This document shows positions 40,510 through 49,873 of a stretch of DNA of 64,000 nucleotides, piece after piece. Numbering within the stretch: position 1 is the stretch's first letter; every line of letters starts with the position of its first letter. The stretch is taken from contig NZ_CP072453.1 of NCBI RefSeq assembly GCF_019343475.1, positions 3,782,001 to 3,846,000 on the forward strand, given 5' to 3'. A program made the position numbers and the translations under genes. The notes under the pieces are model-generated. The model was given only the letters and a program-made list of their open reading frames with translations. It did no database searches and was not told the DNA's origin. The DNA is from Providencia sp. R33. Lineage in GTDB: Bacteria; Pseudomonadota; Gammaproteobacteria; Enterobacterales; Enterobacteriaceae.

Positions 40510-41717
40510 CTGAATATAAATGAACAAATATTAATTATTAGGTTTGTGATACTAATAGACAAAATGAAACGTAGTAGTTTTTTGATTAAATCACATTGGT
40601 CACTGAATAACTGGAATTTTTCATCTTCTTCTTTCATTTGAATTTTATTTAATTCTGTTTTTAGCCTATTATGTAAACCAAAAAACTCATTTTTCGTTAT
40701 TTTAATAAAGTTAATTTGAAATTTTACAGTGTAGTATGTTGTGAATAAAACAAACAAAGCAACAAGGAATGAGCCACTGTTAATTAATATTTGGTTGAGG
40801 CTGTCATTTCCAGTGCTTTTAATAGAACTAAAAGTTAAAACTGTTGATGCGGGGATCGCAAGTGCTCGTGTTAATGACTCATTTAATACAGAGTTTACCT
40901 TTGATAAGTAATCTCTGTATTTTTCTTCATATTCTTTTCTAATTTTATCAAAACTAAATCCTACAGCAAAAGTATGATAGTTATCCTCAAATTTTTCCAC
41001 AAAGGTTGGGAATTTTTCTATTATTGTCTTAAGTCTATTTTTTATTTCTTTATTTGATGTGAAATAATAAATTGTATTTGATAGTATTTTTCTTTTTTCT
41101 TCACTGTGTTCTTTGGTACTCATTAGCTTAATGAATTTTGTATATCCATCTAAATCATAATTTAAATCTGATATTTCATAATTAAGTGTAATTAAAGATT
41201 TTTTTAATCCTAAAAAAGTACATGAATTTGCATCCGAGTCATCTGCGGACCTAGCTAAGATTTCCCATATCTTTCCTATCTGTATGTAGTGAAATATTCT
41301 TGGATTGCTTTGTTCGTTAGGGTAAATGACCAATTTGTCATTCTCAATAGAAAGTAATAAAAAATATTCTGGGGCTATAGGGGATAAAGAAATGGCTTCA
41401 TCTATATCTTTATAAACTGATATTCCTTTCGCTCTCAAATTCTGCAAGTCAATAACAATAATTACATTGAAATTTTTTTCAAAATACTTTTCGTTAAATT
41501 TTGATATATCAACGAGTTCTAAATTTAAATCATTTCTTCCTTCAATTTGAAGAACGGAGCTGAAGAGGTTCTCTTCTTTTTGTTGATAAAGGAAGTTATA
41601 GTTTTCTTTATTTAATAAAATATGACCATGAGCAATGTTTTCATCAATATGAATATCATTTAGTTTTTCAAGGAGATTCTTTATTTGATGGAGTTTTTTT
41701 AATGAATCATTACTCAT
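40500..41717 (-). CDS. Unknown protein with membrane-anchored C-terminus (partner of the NdpA-like protein)
   Basis: 405 residues, not recognised. The N-terminal ~170 residues look like a soluble alpha/beta domain (NVIIVIDLQNLRAKGISVYKDIDEAISLSP...). A helical middle (~185-285) follows: ISDLNYDLDGYTKFIKLM, then KRKILSNTIYYFTSNKEIKN. The last ~120 residues hold three hydrophobic segments: ALAIPASTVLTFSSI, NSGSFLVALFVLFTTYY and FILSISITNLIINICSFIF. This is a cytosolic sensor-plus-membrane layout. It starts 17 bases after the NdpA-like gene ends, so they form one transcript. Very AT-rich. The layout recalls two-gene defence systems such as Kiwa (membrane protein plus DNA-associated protein), but I see no KwaA/KwaB sequence. 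Function unknown. Confidence 0.8.
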   Translation of the reverse strand: MSNDSLKKLHQIKNLLEKLNDIHIDENIAHGHILLNKENYNFLYQQKEENLFSSVLQIEGRNDLNLELVDISKFNEKYFEKNFNVIIVIDLQNLRAKGISVYKDIDEAISLSPIAPEYFLLLSIENDKLVIYPNEQSNPRIFHYIQIGKIWEILARSADDSDANSCTFLGLKKSLITLNYEISDLNYDLDGYTKFIKLMSTKEHSEEKRKILSNTIYYFTSNKEIKNRLKTIIEKFPTFVEKFEDNYHTFAVGFSFDKIRKEYEEKYRDYLSKVNSVLNESLTRALAIPASTVLTFSSIKSTGNDSLNQILINSGSFLVALFVLFTTYYTVKFQINFIKITKNEFFGLHNRLKTELNKIQMKEEDEKFQLFSDQCDLIKKLLRFILSISITNLIINICSFIFSYL

Positions 41718-41734
41718 ATATATCCCGTCTAACT

Positions 41735-42742
41735 TTAGTTATCTTTTTTTTCTAGTTCAACTTTCAACTCAATAGGGATCTCTGTGAAAAGCAATCCTTT
41801 TTCGGTATAAAACACTTTAGAATTCAATAAGTCTGAATCAAAGCTTATACTCATTTTTTTGGTTTTACCCTTGTATCTTATTAGCCCTCGTAGCTCTGAT
41901 TTATCAATGCTGACTTCTGAACTTAAATTATAAGGCTCATTTTGAACTATTGTGAGTAAATAATCATCATGTTCAGGGAATAGATATTTTCCCAGATGTT
42001 CAATGTTTATTTTTCCTTCACTATCAATATGTTCTCTGCAATATGAGTTTGCATCTGCTAGTTTTTCATTAATTAGGTCAATATTATTATCAAATAACTG
42101 AGTACAGCATTGCCTAATAGCTTTAACTAAGGTTGAAGTTTCAACTTTAGCTGCTGTGAATTCTTTGCAGCCAATAAACTTAGCGAAATAATCCCTCATT
42201 TCAGTATTTCTTCCAACTCGAAATGAGATATATCTTTGAGCTAACCCCTCATTCCAAGCTGTTAAATTTATTCTGGCTCCAAGATGGAGTTTATCTAAAT
42301 CTAAACGTTCTATATATTTGAAAGATAGGTTATCTAAAATCATTCCTTTAGTTTCTTGTAGCGTGACGATAGATAGAAACTGGCAACCATTACTCTCATA
42401 GTGAAAAAAAACAATGTAACCGGGTTTAGCTGCTTTTGCTGCCCCTTGATTTAATTCATCTAGTAACAAGTATGACATTTCAATTGTCATTTTTAGAAAA
42501 TCAGTAAATATATTAATAGGTTGATGGTTACGTTGTAGAGTTTGTTCAAACTTAGTTATTCCACCTTCGCTATCAAAAAAACCAGATTTTAATCCTGTTT
42601 TATTGAAAAGATTTAATAATGTTGAAACTACTTCTTCAGTCATCTCATCCAGATCATTTTCAGTAGATCTAGGGTTTAAGGCCGCATGCTTACTGGAATC
42701 TCGGGTAAATTGATGAACAATAAATTTTTTTAGTTTTGCCAT
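41735..42742 (-). CDS. YejK/NdpA-family nucleoid-associated protein
   Basis: 335 residues, the length of E. coli YejK, from MAKLKKFIVHQF; GGAT lies ~6 bases upstream of this ATG, and two earlier ATGs have no ribosome site. Family features: an acidic/helical N-terminus, a central strand region YIVFFHYESNGCQFLSIVTL, then ARINLTAWNEGLAQRYISFRVGR, matching YejK's positions for ARIDLTEW and RYLTFLKGRVGR, and the C-terminal SIDKSELRGLIRYKGKTKKMSISFD. YejK-type proteins bind the nucleoid; their role is unclear. Here it is an accessory copy on an island, first in a two-gene operon with a membrane-anchored protein, which suggests a specialised role such as phage defence (inference). Confidence 0.85.
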   Translation of the reverse strand: MAKLKKFIVHQFTRDSSKHAALNPRSTENDLDEMTEEVVSTLLNLFNKTGLKSGFFDSEGGITKFEQTLQRNHQPINIFTDFLKMTIEMSYLLLDELNQGAAKAAKPGYIVFFHYESNGCQFLSIVTLQETKGMILDNLSFKYIERLDLDKLHLGARINLTAWNEGLAQRYISFRVGRNTEMRDYFAKFIGCKEFTAAKVETSTLVKAIRQCCTQLFDNNIDLINEKLADANSYCREHIDSEGKINIEHLGKYLFPEHDDYLLTIVQNEPYNLSSEVSIDKSELRGLIRYKGKTKKMSISFDSDLLNSKVFYTEKGLLFTEIPIELKVELEKKDN

Positions 42743-42925
42743 TTTTCTATCCATATTAAAAATATATAGCATTTGCCTAAATCGAATATCGGCTCTTGCT
42801 CACTTCCATAATTCTTATTAATTATTAAATAGTATAAGAAAATTTATTTATTATATCTATGGTAAGAATATGCGGAAGTTAACAATATGATAATATTATT
42901 TATTTTAAATATTCTATATTAGAAT

Positions 42926-42966
42926 TGAACATATTCGATTTGACGCATGTGTTTTTTAGGTATAAT
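42926..42966 (+). promoter_or_regulatory. Putative ars promoter and ArsR operator
   Basis: Ahead of arsR, ACATATTCGATTTGACGCAT continues GTG and has dyad character like ArsR operators. It overlaps a -35-like TTGACG (42940-42945) with TATAAT at 42961-42966 (15-bp spacing, suboptimal). The operator boundaries are a guess. Confidence 0.4.
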
Positions 42967-42992
42967 TTAAAGAAAAGACTGAAGAGGTACAC

Positions 42993-43328
42993 ATGGAACC
43001 ATTACAACTGTTTAAAATTTTAGGTGACCAAACCAGATTGGATATCGTATTGCTTTTGAAAGCATCTGGTGAGCTATGTGTCTGTGATATCTATACGGCC
43101 TTGAATTTATCGCAACCAAAGACTTCTCGACATCTGGCAATGCTTAGAGAGTCGGGTCTTTTGCTCGATTCAAAGCATGGTAAATGGGTTCATTATCGAT
43201 TATCTCCAGCATTACTACCGTGGGTGAAAAGTATCATTGATGTCACCTATGCCACAGAGAAAAATAGAGTTGCAGATTTGCTTAAGAGTCTAGAGACAAA
43301 AGAGTCTGCGAGTAGTTGTTCCGCATAA
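42993..43328 (+). CDS. arsR: Arsenic-responsive repressor ArsR
   Basis: SmtB/ArsR-family repressor, 111 residues. The winged helix spans ~8-90 (IYTALNLSQPKTSRHLAMLRESGLLL is the recognition segment). The As(III)-sensing motif ELCVCDI provides the paired cysteines near residues 32-34. It leaves the operator when arsenite or antimonite binds. First gene of arsRDABC; GAAGAGG precedes the start. Confidence 0.96.
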   Translation: MEPLQLFKILGDQTRLDIVLLLKASGELCVCDIYTALNLSQPKTSRHLAMLRESGLLLDSKHGKWVHYRLSPALLPWVKSIIDVTYATEKNRVADLLKSLETKESASSCSA

Positions 43329-43375
43329 AATTTTTTAAATTAACATATATGAAAAAACATATATAAGGTTGAGGT

Positions 43376-43741
43376 ATGAAAAAACTAGAAGTCTTTGACC
43401 CAGCGTTATGTTGTAGCTCTGGTGTTTGTGGAACCGAAGTCGATCAAGCATTGGTAGACTTCGCAACAGATGCGGATTGGTTAAAAAAACAAGGGGCAAA
43501 TATAAGGCGTTTTAATTTAGCACAAGAGCCTATGGAGTTCGTTAACAACACAAAAGCAAAAACATTTTTGGAAACCACAGGTGCCGAGTCACTTCCACTA
43601 TTGATTCTTGATGGTGAGATTGTGCTGACTGGTCGATACCCAAAACGACATGAGCTAGCCAGATGGTTTGGTATCCGACCGAATATTGAAAAAGCTGAAA
43701 GTGTTAAATCGTGTTGTGGTAATGGTAAAACGTGTTGTTAA
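43376..43741 (+). CDS. arsD: Arsenic metallochaperone ArsD
   Basis: 121 residues. Delivers As(III) to the ArsA ATPase and acts as a weak second repressor. The essential cysteines Cys12, Cys13 and Cys18 are in DPALCCSSGVCGTEVD. A C-terminal vicinal pair set (SCCGNGKTCC) is also present, as in plasmid R773 ArsD. It starts 47 bases after arsR and ends 13 bases before arsA. Confidence 0.95.
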   Translation: MKKLEVFDPALCCSSGVCGTEVDQALVDFATDADWLKKQGANIRRFNLAQEPMEFVNNTKAKTFLETTGAESLPLLILDGEIVLTGRYPKRHELARWFGIRPNIEKAESVKSCCGNGKTCC

Positions 43742-43754
43742 CAGGAGCAATAAA

Positions 43755-45506
43755 ATGAAATTTTTAGATAACACACCTAATTATTTATTTTTTACTGGAA
43801 AAGGTGGGGTGGGTAAAACCTCTATTTCCTGTGCGACCGCAATTAAGTTGGCTGAAAAAGGGAAAAAAGTCTTACTGGTGAGCACTGATCCAGCTTCTAA
43901 CGTTGGGCAAGTATTCTCTCAATCAATAGGCAACAATATTAAGCCAATAACATTGGTTCCAAATCTATTTGCTATTGAAATAGATCCTCAAACCGCAGCC
44001 GAAGAATATCGAAACAAAATTATTAATCCAATCAAAGAAAGTTTACCTGAAGCGGTAATTCAAAGTATTACGGAACAGCTATCAGGTGCCTGTACAACAG
44101 AGATTGCAGCTTTCGATGAATTTACTGGATTGTTAACTAATACCGAAATTACGGGGCAATTTGACCATATCATTTTTGATACCGCACCAACGGGGCATAC
44201 CATCCGTTTATTACAACTCCCGAGTGCGTGGAGTGATTTTATTAGTGACAATCCTGATGGTGCGTTATGTTTAGGGCCAATGTCTGGTCTTGATAAACAA
44301 CGTGAGCAGTACAGCATGGCGGTGGAAGCGTTGAGTGATAAATCACTAACAAGACTAGTCTTGGTTGCACGACCTCAGTCTGCCGCATTGAGGGAAGTCG
44401 CTAGAACCTATAGCGAGTTGTCATCTCTGGGTATCAAAAATCAGCAATTGATTGTCAATGGTGTTTTCCCTAAAACGGCGGTGACTGAAAATGATAAGTT
44501 ATCCCATGCGCTCTACTCTCGTGAACAAGCGGCATTAGAGTCTATGCCTGAAGTATTACGCTCGTTACCTATCGATATTCTTTATTTACAAAATATCAAT
44601 ATGGTGGGTGTCGATGCACTGAAGCAGTTGTTATCTAATGACTTATCACAAGTTCCAACTATTACCCCGACAAAACAACCTATTTTTTTACCTACCTTGT
44701 CAGAACTGGTTGGCGAAATATCTCAGCAACAGCATGGGCTGATTATGTTAATGGGCAAAGGTGGTGTAGGGAAAACAACGATTGCGGCATCAATCGCAGT
44801 TAAATTGGCAGAAAAAGGGCTTGATGTACATCTGACCACATCTGACCCAGCCGCGCATATTGAATCAACCCTCGATGGTGTTTTACCCAATCTTCAAGTT
44901 AGCCGAATTGACCCTATCGCTGAAACTGAGCGTTATCGTAATTATGTCTTAGAAACCAAAGGGAAAGATTTAGATGAAGAGGGGCGCGCATTACTTGAGG
45001 AAGATTTACGCTCTCCATGCACAGAAGAAATTGCGGTATTTCAGGCTTTCTCTCGCATCATTAGAGACGCGGGTAAACGTTTTGTCGTCATGGATACTGC
45101 GCCGACCGGGCATACATTATTACTTCTAGATGCGACAGGAGCATACCATAAAGAAATTGCTAAAAAAATGGGCGAAAAAGGCCATTATTTAACGCCGATG
45201 ATGCAATTACAAGATCCTGAACGAACCAAAGTTATTATTACGACACTCGCTGAAACTACGCCTGTGCTTGAGGCGGAAAACTTACAAAATGATTTAATAC
45301 GGGCAGATATACATCCGTGGGCGTGGGTGATCAATAACAGTCTATCTATCACGGAAACAACATCACCATTGTTACTTTCAAGAGCAGAGCAGGAAGTCGC
45401 TCAGATTGAAAAGGTGACATCAACATTGGCAAAACGTGTTGCTATTGTTCCTTTGCTTGAAACAGAGCCTGTGGGGATATCTGCATTAAGTCAGCTCGCA
45501 GAGTAA
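43755..45506 (+). CDS. arsA: Arsenite-translocating ATPase ArsA
   Basis: Energises arsenite export together with ArsB. 583 residues with two homologous halves, each with a deviant P-loop GKGGVGKT (near residues 16-23 and 334-341) and a DTAPTGHT signature. Metal-site cysteines occur in [11 protein letters not shown] and [10 protein letters not shown]. The start [13 protein letters not shown] after CAGGAG is preferred to an overlapping longer reading through arsD. Confidence 0.96.
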   Translation: MKFLDNTPNYLFFTGKGGVGKTSISCATAIKLAEKGKKVLLVSTDPASNVGQVFSQSIGNNIKPITLVPNLFAIEIDPQTAAEEYRNKIINPIKESLPEAVIQSITEQLSGACTTEIAAFDEFTGLLTNTEITGQFDHIIFDTAPTGHTIRLLQLPSAWSDFISDNPDGALCLGPMSGLDKQREQYSMAVEALSDKSLTRLVLVARPQSAALREVARTYSELSSLGIKNQQLIVNGVFPKTAVTENDKLSHALYSREQAALESMPEVLRSLPIDILYLQNINMVGVDALKQLLSNDLSQVPTITPTKQPIFLPTLSELVGEISQQQHGLIMLMGKGGVGKTTIAASIAVKLAEKGLDVHLTTSDPAAHIESTLDGVLPNLQVSRIDPIAETERYRNYVLETKGKDLDEEGRALLEEDLRSPCTEEIAVFQAFSRIIRDAGKRFVVMDTAPTGHTLLLLDATGAYHKEIAKKMGEKGHYLTPMMQLQDPERTKVIITTLAETTPVLEAENLQNDLIRADIHPWAWVINNSLSITETTSPLLLSRAEQEVAQIEKVTSTLAKRVAIVPLLETEPVGISALSQLAE

Positions 45507-45524
45507 GTTTTATTTTCTAAAAAT

Positions 45525-45548
45525 AAAAGGTGCGGAAAAGCACCTTTT
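45525..45548 (+). promoter_or_regulatory. Hairpin between arsA and arsB
   Basis: AAAAGGTGC and GCACCTTTT are perfect complements around GGAAAA. It lies in the 55-bp arsA-arsB gap just before the arsB ribosome site. It may act as an attenuator or mRNA-processing/stability element setting arsB below arsA expression, which is known for R773-type ars operons. Confidence 0.55.
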
Positions 45549-45561
45549 AAATGAGGTTGCT

Positions 45562-46851
45562 ATGTTGATTGCCGCATTAATATTTATTTTAACGATCACC
45601 TTTGTTATATGGCAGCCTAAAGGGCTGGGTATTGGCTGGAGTGCTACAGCAGGGGCTGTATTGGCACTGATCTTTGGTGTGATCAGTTTTCAAGACATTC
45701 CGATAGTTTGGAACATTGTTTGGAATGCCACGGCGACATTTGTTGCCGTCATTATCATTAGCCTACTTTTAGATGAAAGTGGTTTCTTTGAATGGGCTGC
45801 ATTACATGTTGCCAAGTGGGGTGGGGGTAAAGGAAAACTGTTATTCAGTTATATCGTGTTACTTGGCGCAACGGTTGCGGCCTTATTTGCCAATGATGGC
45901 GCAGCATTGATATTAACGCCCATTGTGATTGCGATGTTATTGGCGCTTGGTTTCAACAAAGGCACGACATTAGCATTTGTCATGGCTGCTGGGTTTATTG
46001 CAGATACGGCGAGCTTGCCGCTGATTGTTTCTAACCTCGTGAATATCGTTTCTGCGGACTTCTTTAATATTGGATTTACTGAATATGCATCGATTATGGT
46101 GCCAGTGGATATTGCTGCAATTATTGCAACATTAGCGATGCTGCATTGGTTTTTTCGCAAAGATATTCCTAAACAATATGATGTTACCAAACTGAGTGAA
46201 CCGACTTTAGCCATTAAGGACATGACAACGTTTAAAGCAGGTTGGCTTGTATTGGCACTGCTACTTATTGGTTTCTTTGTCTTAGAACCATTAGGTATTC
46301 CAGTGAGTGCAATTGCGGCTATTGGCGCCTTAATTCTTTGGGTGATTGCAGCCAGAGGCCATACGATTAATACCAAAAAAGTATTACGTGGGGCACCGTG
46401 GCAAATCGTCATTTTCTCTTTAGGTATGTATTTGGTTGTTTATGGTTTAAGAAATGCAGGGCTAACCGATTATCTTTCTGAAACGCTCAATTACCTTGCT
46501 GATAAAGGGTTATGGGCAGCAACTCTAGGCACTGGATTTATTACTGCATTTTTATCATCAATAATGAATAACATGCCAACGGTATTAATTGGTGCTCTAT
46601 CCATTGAAGGAAGTGAAGCGTCAGGATTAATTCAACAAGCAATGGTTTATGCCAATGTGATTGGTGCCGATTTGGGGCCAAAAATTACGCCAATTGGTAG
46701 CTTAGCTACATTGTTGTGGTTACATGTTTTATCGCAAAAGAACATGACCATTACATGGGGATACTATTTTAAAACAGGGATTATCATGACTATCCCTGTG
46801 CTCATTGTCACTCTCGTTGCTTTAGTACTTCGACTTTCACTGTTAAATTAA
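45562..46851 (+). CDS. arsB: Arsenite efflux pump ArsB
   Basis: Inner-membrane As(III)/Sb(III) extrusion protein of 429 residues with about 12 hydrophobic helices. Typical regions: [41 protein letters not shown] and [17 protein letters not shown]. It works alone on proton motive force or as the channel for ArsA. Fourth gene of arsRDABC. Confidence 0.96.
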   Translation: MLIAALIFILTITFVIWQPKGLGIGWSATAGAVLALIFGVISFQDIPIVWNIVWNATATFVAVIIISLLLDESGFFEWAALHVAKWGGGKGKLLFSYIVLLGATVAALFANDGAALILTPIVIAMLLALGFNKGTTLAFVMAAGFIADTASLPLIVSNLVNIVSADFFNIGFTEYASIMVPVDIAAIIATLAMLHWFFRKDIPKQYDVTKLSEPTLAIKDMTTFKAGWLVLALLLIGFFVLEPLGIPVSAIAAIGALILWVIAARGHTINTKKVLRGAPWQIVIFSLGMYLVVYGLRNAGLTDYLSETLNYLADKGLWAATLGTGFITAFLSSIMNNMPTVLIGALSIEGSEASGLIQQAMVYANVIGADLGPKITPIGSLATLLWLHVLSQKNMTITWGYYFKTGIIMTIPVLIVTLVALVLRLSLLN

Positions 46852-46861
46852 AGGTAACCCC

Positions 46862-47287
46862 ATGAATGAGATCACTATCTATCATAACCCCAATTGTGGC
46901 ACTTCTCGTAATACCCTTGCCATGATCCGCAATAGTGGTATTGAGCCGACGATTATTTATTACCTAGAAACACCTCCGACTAAGGATGTGTTAGTGAAAC
47001 TTATCGCCGATATGAAAATCACAGTCAGCGAATTACTACGGAAAAATGTTGAGTCCTATGAGCAATTAAATTTAGAGAATAACCTTTATTCCGATGAGCA
47101 ATTGATCGATTTTATGTTGCAATACCCGATACTGATTAATAGGCCGATTGTTGTCACTCCGCTAGGCGTCAAGTTGTGTCGGCCTTCAGAGGTAGTGCTA
47201 GACATATTACCTAATCAGCAACAAAGTGAATTTATCAAAGAAGATGGTGAAGTTATCGTAGATAAACAAGGGATCAAGATAAAGTAA
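46862..47287 (+). CDS. arsC: Arsenate reductase (glutaredoxin type)
   Basis: Reduces arsenate to arsenite for export, with glutathione and glutaredoxin; 141 residues. The catalytic Cys12 is in YHNPNCGTSRNTLAMI; the arginine-containing region NRPIVVTPLGVKLCRPSEVV matches R773 ArsC. It starts 10 bases after arsB. Confidence 0.96.
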   Translation: MNEITIYHNPNCGTSRNTLAMIRNSGIEPTIIYYLETPPTKDVLVKLIADMKITVSELLRKNVESYEQLNLENNLYSDEQLIDFMLQYPILINRPIVVTPLGVKLCRPSEVVLDILPNQQQSEFIKEDGEVIVDKQGIKIK

Positions 47288-47314
47288 ATGGCTCTTTGAA
47301 ATCAATGTTCTTGG

Positions 47315-47710
47315 TTAATGCTTATCAGTGACATTCTCCGCAGGAATGCACCAAATCCCCTCATGGCATTTCGAGCAGCATTTTTTATTGTGTGTAAAAT
47401 AGTCACGGCACTGGACACAAAACCAATCCGTGACCTTTAAAATTGGTGAAACTGACCGAACGTGTGTGTTCAGCCGATGCTTATCTTGCAGGTGCTTGAG
47501 CTTACTGATAACCAGTGGGCAGTCTTCCGCTGTTTGAGGCTCTGAATGGGTAAACCATGACTCCGTCGGTGTCTTATGTAATGTGACAGGCTTACCGCAG
47601 TGAGAACAGTAATAATTTTCTCGTGAATAACTCGGTTCCTGAGCGGCTCCCGCGAATCGATTGTTTTGTGTTAAAGCGAGAGACATTTTGATTTCATGTA
47701 ATTTAAGCAT
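47315..47710 (-). CDS. Zinc-ribbon protein (CoiA-like N-terminal type)
   Basis: 131 residues from MLKLHEIKMSLALT, AAGGA 8 bases upstream. Cysteine pairs: YYCSHCGKPV near residue 35, DWFCVQCRDYF near 97, and KCCSKCHEG near 110, giving two zinc-ribbon knots. The first, with WFTHSEPQTAEDCP, resembles the N-terminal motif of competence protein CoiA. Such genes accompany AlpA and YagK-type genes on integrative elements. The precise role is unknown. Confidence 0.75.
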   Translation of the reverse strand: MLKLHEIKMSLALTQNNRFAGAAQEPSYSRENYYCSHCGKPVTLHKTPTESWFTHSEPQTAEDCPLVISKLKHLQDKHRLNTHVRSVSPILKVTDWFCVQCRDYFTHNKKCCSKCHEGIWCIPAENVTDKH

Positions 47711-47743
47711 GGGTGTAATCCTTCTGGACAATTAATATTAAAT

Positions 47744-47768
47744 ACCCTGAGTATCTAAAACTCAGGGT
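47744..47768. other. Perfect stem-loop between zinc-ribbon and AlpA-type genes
   Basis: ACCCTGAGT and ACTCAGGGT, 9 bp, 7-base loop. It lies just upstream of the zinc-ribbon start and may be an operator or weak terminator. Confidence 0.4.
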
Positions 47769-47978
47769 GGTATCGGTTACTCATCTTTAAAATACGAATG
47801 GCGCAGAGCATGCGCCTGTATTGGTATAGAAGGAGGTTCGTGTATTTAAGGCATACCGAGTCTCAAACGCACTCAATCGTGTCCGGTGCGGTTTAAGGGA
47901 AGTTGATGGTCAACGGTTAGGCGTGATGTATAAGATGTGCGGTAATGCGTACAGGTGGTTTAAGAGCCAAGGGTAACG

Positions 47979-48197
47979 CTAGGCTCCTCTCGATTCATCA
48001 ATACGTGCTTGTAGCCATTGTACGACTTCACTTTTTAACCAGCGCGACATACGACCAAACTTGATTGGTTTTGGGAACTCTCCCTCTTGGATTAACTTAT
48101 AGAACCACTTATCCGTTAACCCTGTTAGTGTGATGATAAATTTCATGTCAATGAATTGGTCATCAAGTAATGCAATATTTTCAGTTTGCGTGCTCAT
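47979..48197 (-). CDS. AlpA-family DNA-binding regulator
   Basis: 72 residues from MSTQTENIALLDD, with AGGAG 7 bases upstream. Helix-turn-helix of the MerR/AlpA type: LTDKWFYKLIQEGEFPKPIKFGRMSRWLKSEVVQWLQARI, where the PKPIK.GR..RW wing is diagnostic. AlpA-type proteins control excision or integrase expression in P4-like elements. It is close to the replication-type gene upstream, as is common in satellites. Confidence 0.92.
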   Translation of the reverse strand: MSTQTENIALLDDQFIDMKFIITLTGLTDKWFYKLIQEGEFPKPIKFGRMSRWLKSEVVQWLQARIDESRGA

Positions 48198-48310
48198 GGT
48201 AAAACTCCTGTTTTTAACGTGGGTAAAAAGCAGGAGCGATATCGAAAAGGTTGATGTGGATATCACTCCACATCATTAACCGGATGTGTAAAAAATAATT
48301 TGTCTGTTAA

Positions 48311-49354
48311 CTACCGACGTTTTCTTGGTTTGATTTCTCCTCGCCAAAAGGTGCGTTTGAGTTCAGGCACAGCCAGACGGATCCATGCGTCGGCTTTACA
48401 TAAATACCTTACCGCATTGAACAATCCTTTCTTCAGATAAGCATTACCTCGAGGTAATAGTCCAATACCCAGTTCACGATATCTTTCTTTTTGGTAATTA
48501 CAGTTAAAGTACAGGCCTGCCATGTCCGTAATACGTTCTTGCCAGAGTTCACCAATGAGTTTGCCCAGCGTGATATCCTGCCTCACTTTCTGACCGTTAA
48601 AGAAAAACAAGGCGTGGTAATGGAAGCCTTTTTCCATACCGAATTCTAATTTCAAGATATACCCAACACAGTGTGAAAAGAGTGGGTTGCTATTAATGGC
48701 TTTGTATAGGGCTTGGCGATGCTGGCGAAGGTGATGAGCTTTGACTCTATGGCAAATACCACTTTTGTAAGACAGGTCTACACGCACAACTAACAGTTTG
48801 GAGTAACGTTGATACAACGAATCAATGTACTGCTGAGCCCGTCGGTAGTTCTTCTGAGCACCTTGCTCGAAGGCACGAACTTGCTTTTTGTAGTCAGGGC
48901 TCTTTAACGTGCTTTGGAACTCACGGAAGGCCTCGTTAAGGCACTGAAGGTGTTCAGGGGTATCCACCAGCCAGTATTTATCTTTGTCTGTGAGTATGTC
49001 GCTTAGGCGGTATTTGTTAACAAGAGACACCAAGAGCGCAAGAGTGGGATGCAAGTGCTGTATTTGCGATATTTTCATTGATTGAATGTAACGGGTGAAC
49101 TTGAGCGTTTCTAAAAAGAGCTCACCTTTGGAGGATGCAGAGGTGAGCTGCAAACTAGGGTTATTAGGTGACAAGGGAATGCCTTCATATAAATCTAATT
49201 TATGATTTAGCCGCTTTGTGAGTCGATTTAGGTTATCCATAAGAAGAGACACCAACTCCCGCAGTGAGTGGTCTCGAGTGAGCGTTAAACGGTCATTTTC
49301 AAAAACAGTAGAGAGAACAACTTGATTTAAGTGAAGTGCGCGATTTGTCATTTT
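48311..49354 (-). CDS. YagK/YfjJ-domain protein (inovirus Gp2-like replication protein)
   Basis: 347 residues from MTNRALHLNQVV. The C-terminal half carries the YagK/YfjJ domain; GFHYHALFFFNG gives a His-x-His metal pair, and a conserved RYLCKAD follows, as in inovirus Gp2/HUH-type replication proteins. Family members are found on prophage remnants and P4-like islands (E. coli YagK, YfjJ). It may initiate replication of the excised element; the nicking tyrosine was not identified with confidence. Confidence 0.82.
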   Translation of the reverse strand, partial: KMTNRALHLNQVVLSTVFENDRLTLTRDHSLRELVSLLMDNLNRLTKRLNHKLDLYEGIPLSPNNPSLQLTSASSKGELFLETLKFTRYIQSMKISQIQHLHPTLALLVSLVNKYRLSDILTDKDKYWLVDTPEHLQCLNEAFREFQSTLKSPDYKKQVRAFEQGAQKNYRRAQQYIDSLYQRYSKLLVVRVDLSYKSGICHRVKAHHLRQHRQALYKAINSNPLFSHCVGYILKLEFGMEKGFHYHALFFFNGQKVRQDITLGKLIGELWQERITDMAGLYFNCNYQKERYRELGIGLLPRGNAYLKKGLFNAVRYLCKADAWIRLAVPELKRTFWRGEIKPRKRR

Positions 49355-49873
49355 ATTTGCCTGTGATCGAATAAAGGTTCGTATCATCAGGCAGGGGAGT
49401 TATTTTTAATTTTTTACAGGTCTAGATGTGAATAATGCTGATTTAGGTAAAATCAGCATGGAGTTGTATTGCTTATGCGTAATGTTTTTCAGTGACAATT
49501 GAGCATGGTTTTACATGTTCTCATTCTTCTGTAGTTAACATGATTGTGAATGGGTCAAGATAAACAAGAGACATACTGATTAACTCATTAATAATAAACA
49601 ATCCTAGAAGCTGAGCTCGGGTTTTAATGTTTAATGAATGGTTATGCTTGGGGTTATCATACCTATTTTTTGATTTTAGGTACTTTTCATATGCTTTAAG
49701 TTAGTGCTTTTTTGTTTTAATATATTGAAATTAATCATCTTATAATCAATCTGTCTATATGTGTGTAAGACATGAGATATGACATAAAAACAACGTAAAT
49801 TGTGACGTAATAGAGACTAATTAAAGACAAAATAATCTACACTATTACTACGTAGTTCTTTAAGGGGTGGTTT
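49355..49873. other. Intergenic region, candidate origin
   Basis: 519 bp AT-rich divergent gap between the YagK-like gene and an unknown gene. It contains a perfect 10-bp hairpin at 49435-49459 close to the replication gene. No gene is supported; it could hold an origin or divergent promoters. Confidence 0.45.
49435..49459. repeat. Perfect hairpin upstream of the YagK-like gene
   Basis: ATGCTGATTT and AAATCAGCAT are exact complements around AGGTA. Possible replication nick-site hairpin or operator. Confidence 0.5.

Noticed and set aside
40500..42742. Assigning the NdpA/membrane pair to Kiwa
   Set aside because: The membrane protein is twice the size of KwaA with a C-terminal anchor, and the partner is YejK-like rather than the KwaB (DUF4868) type as far as I can see.
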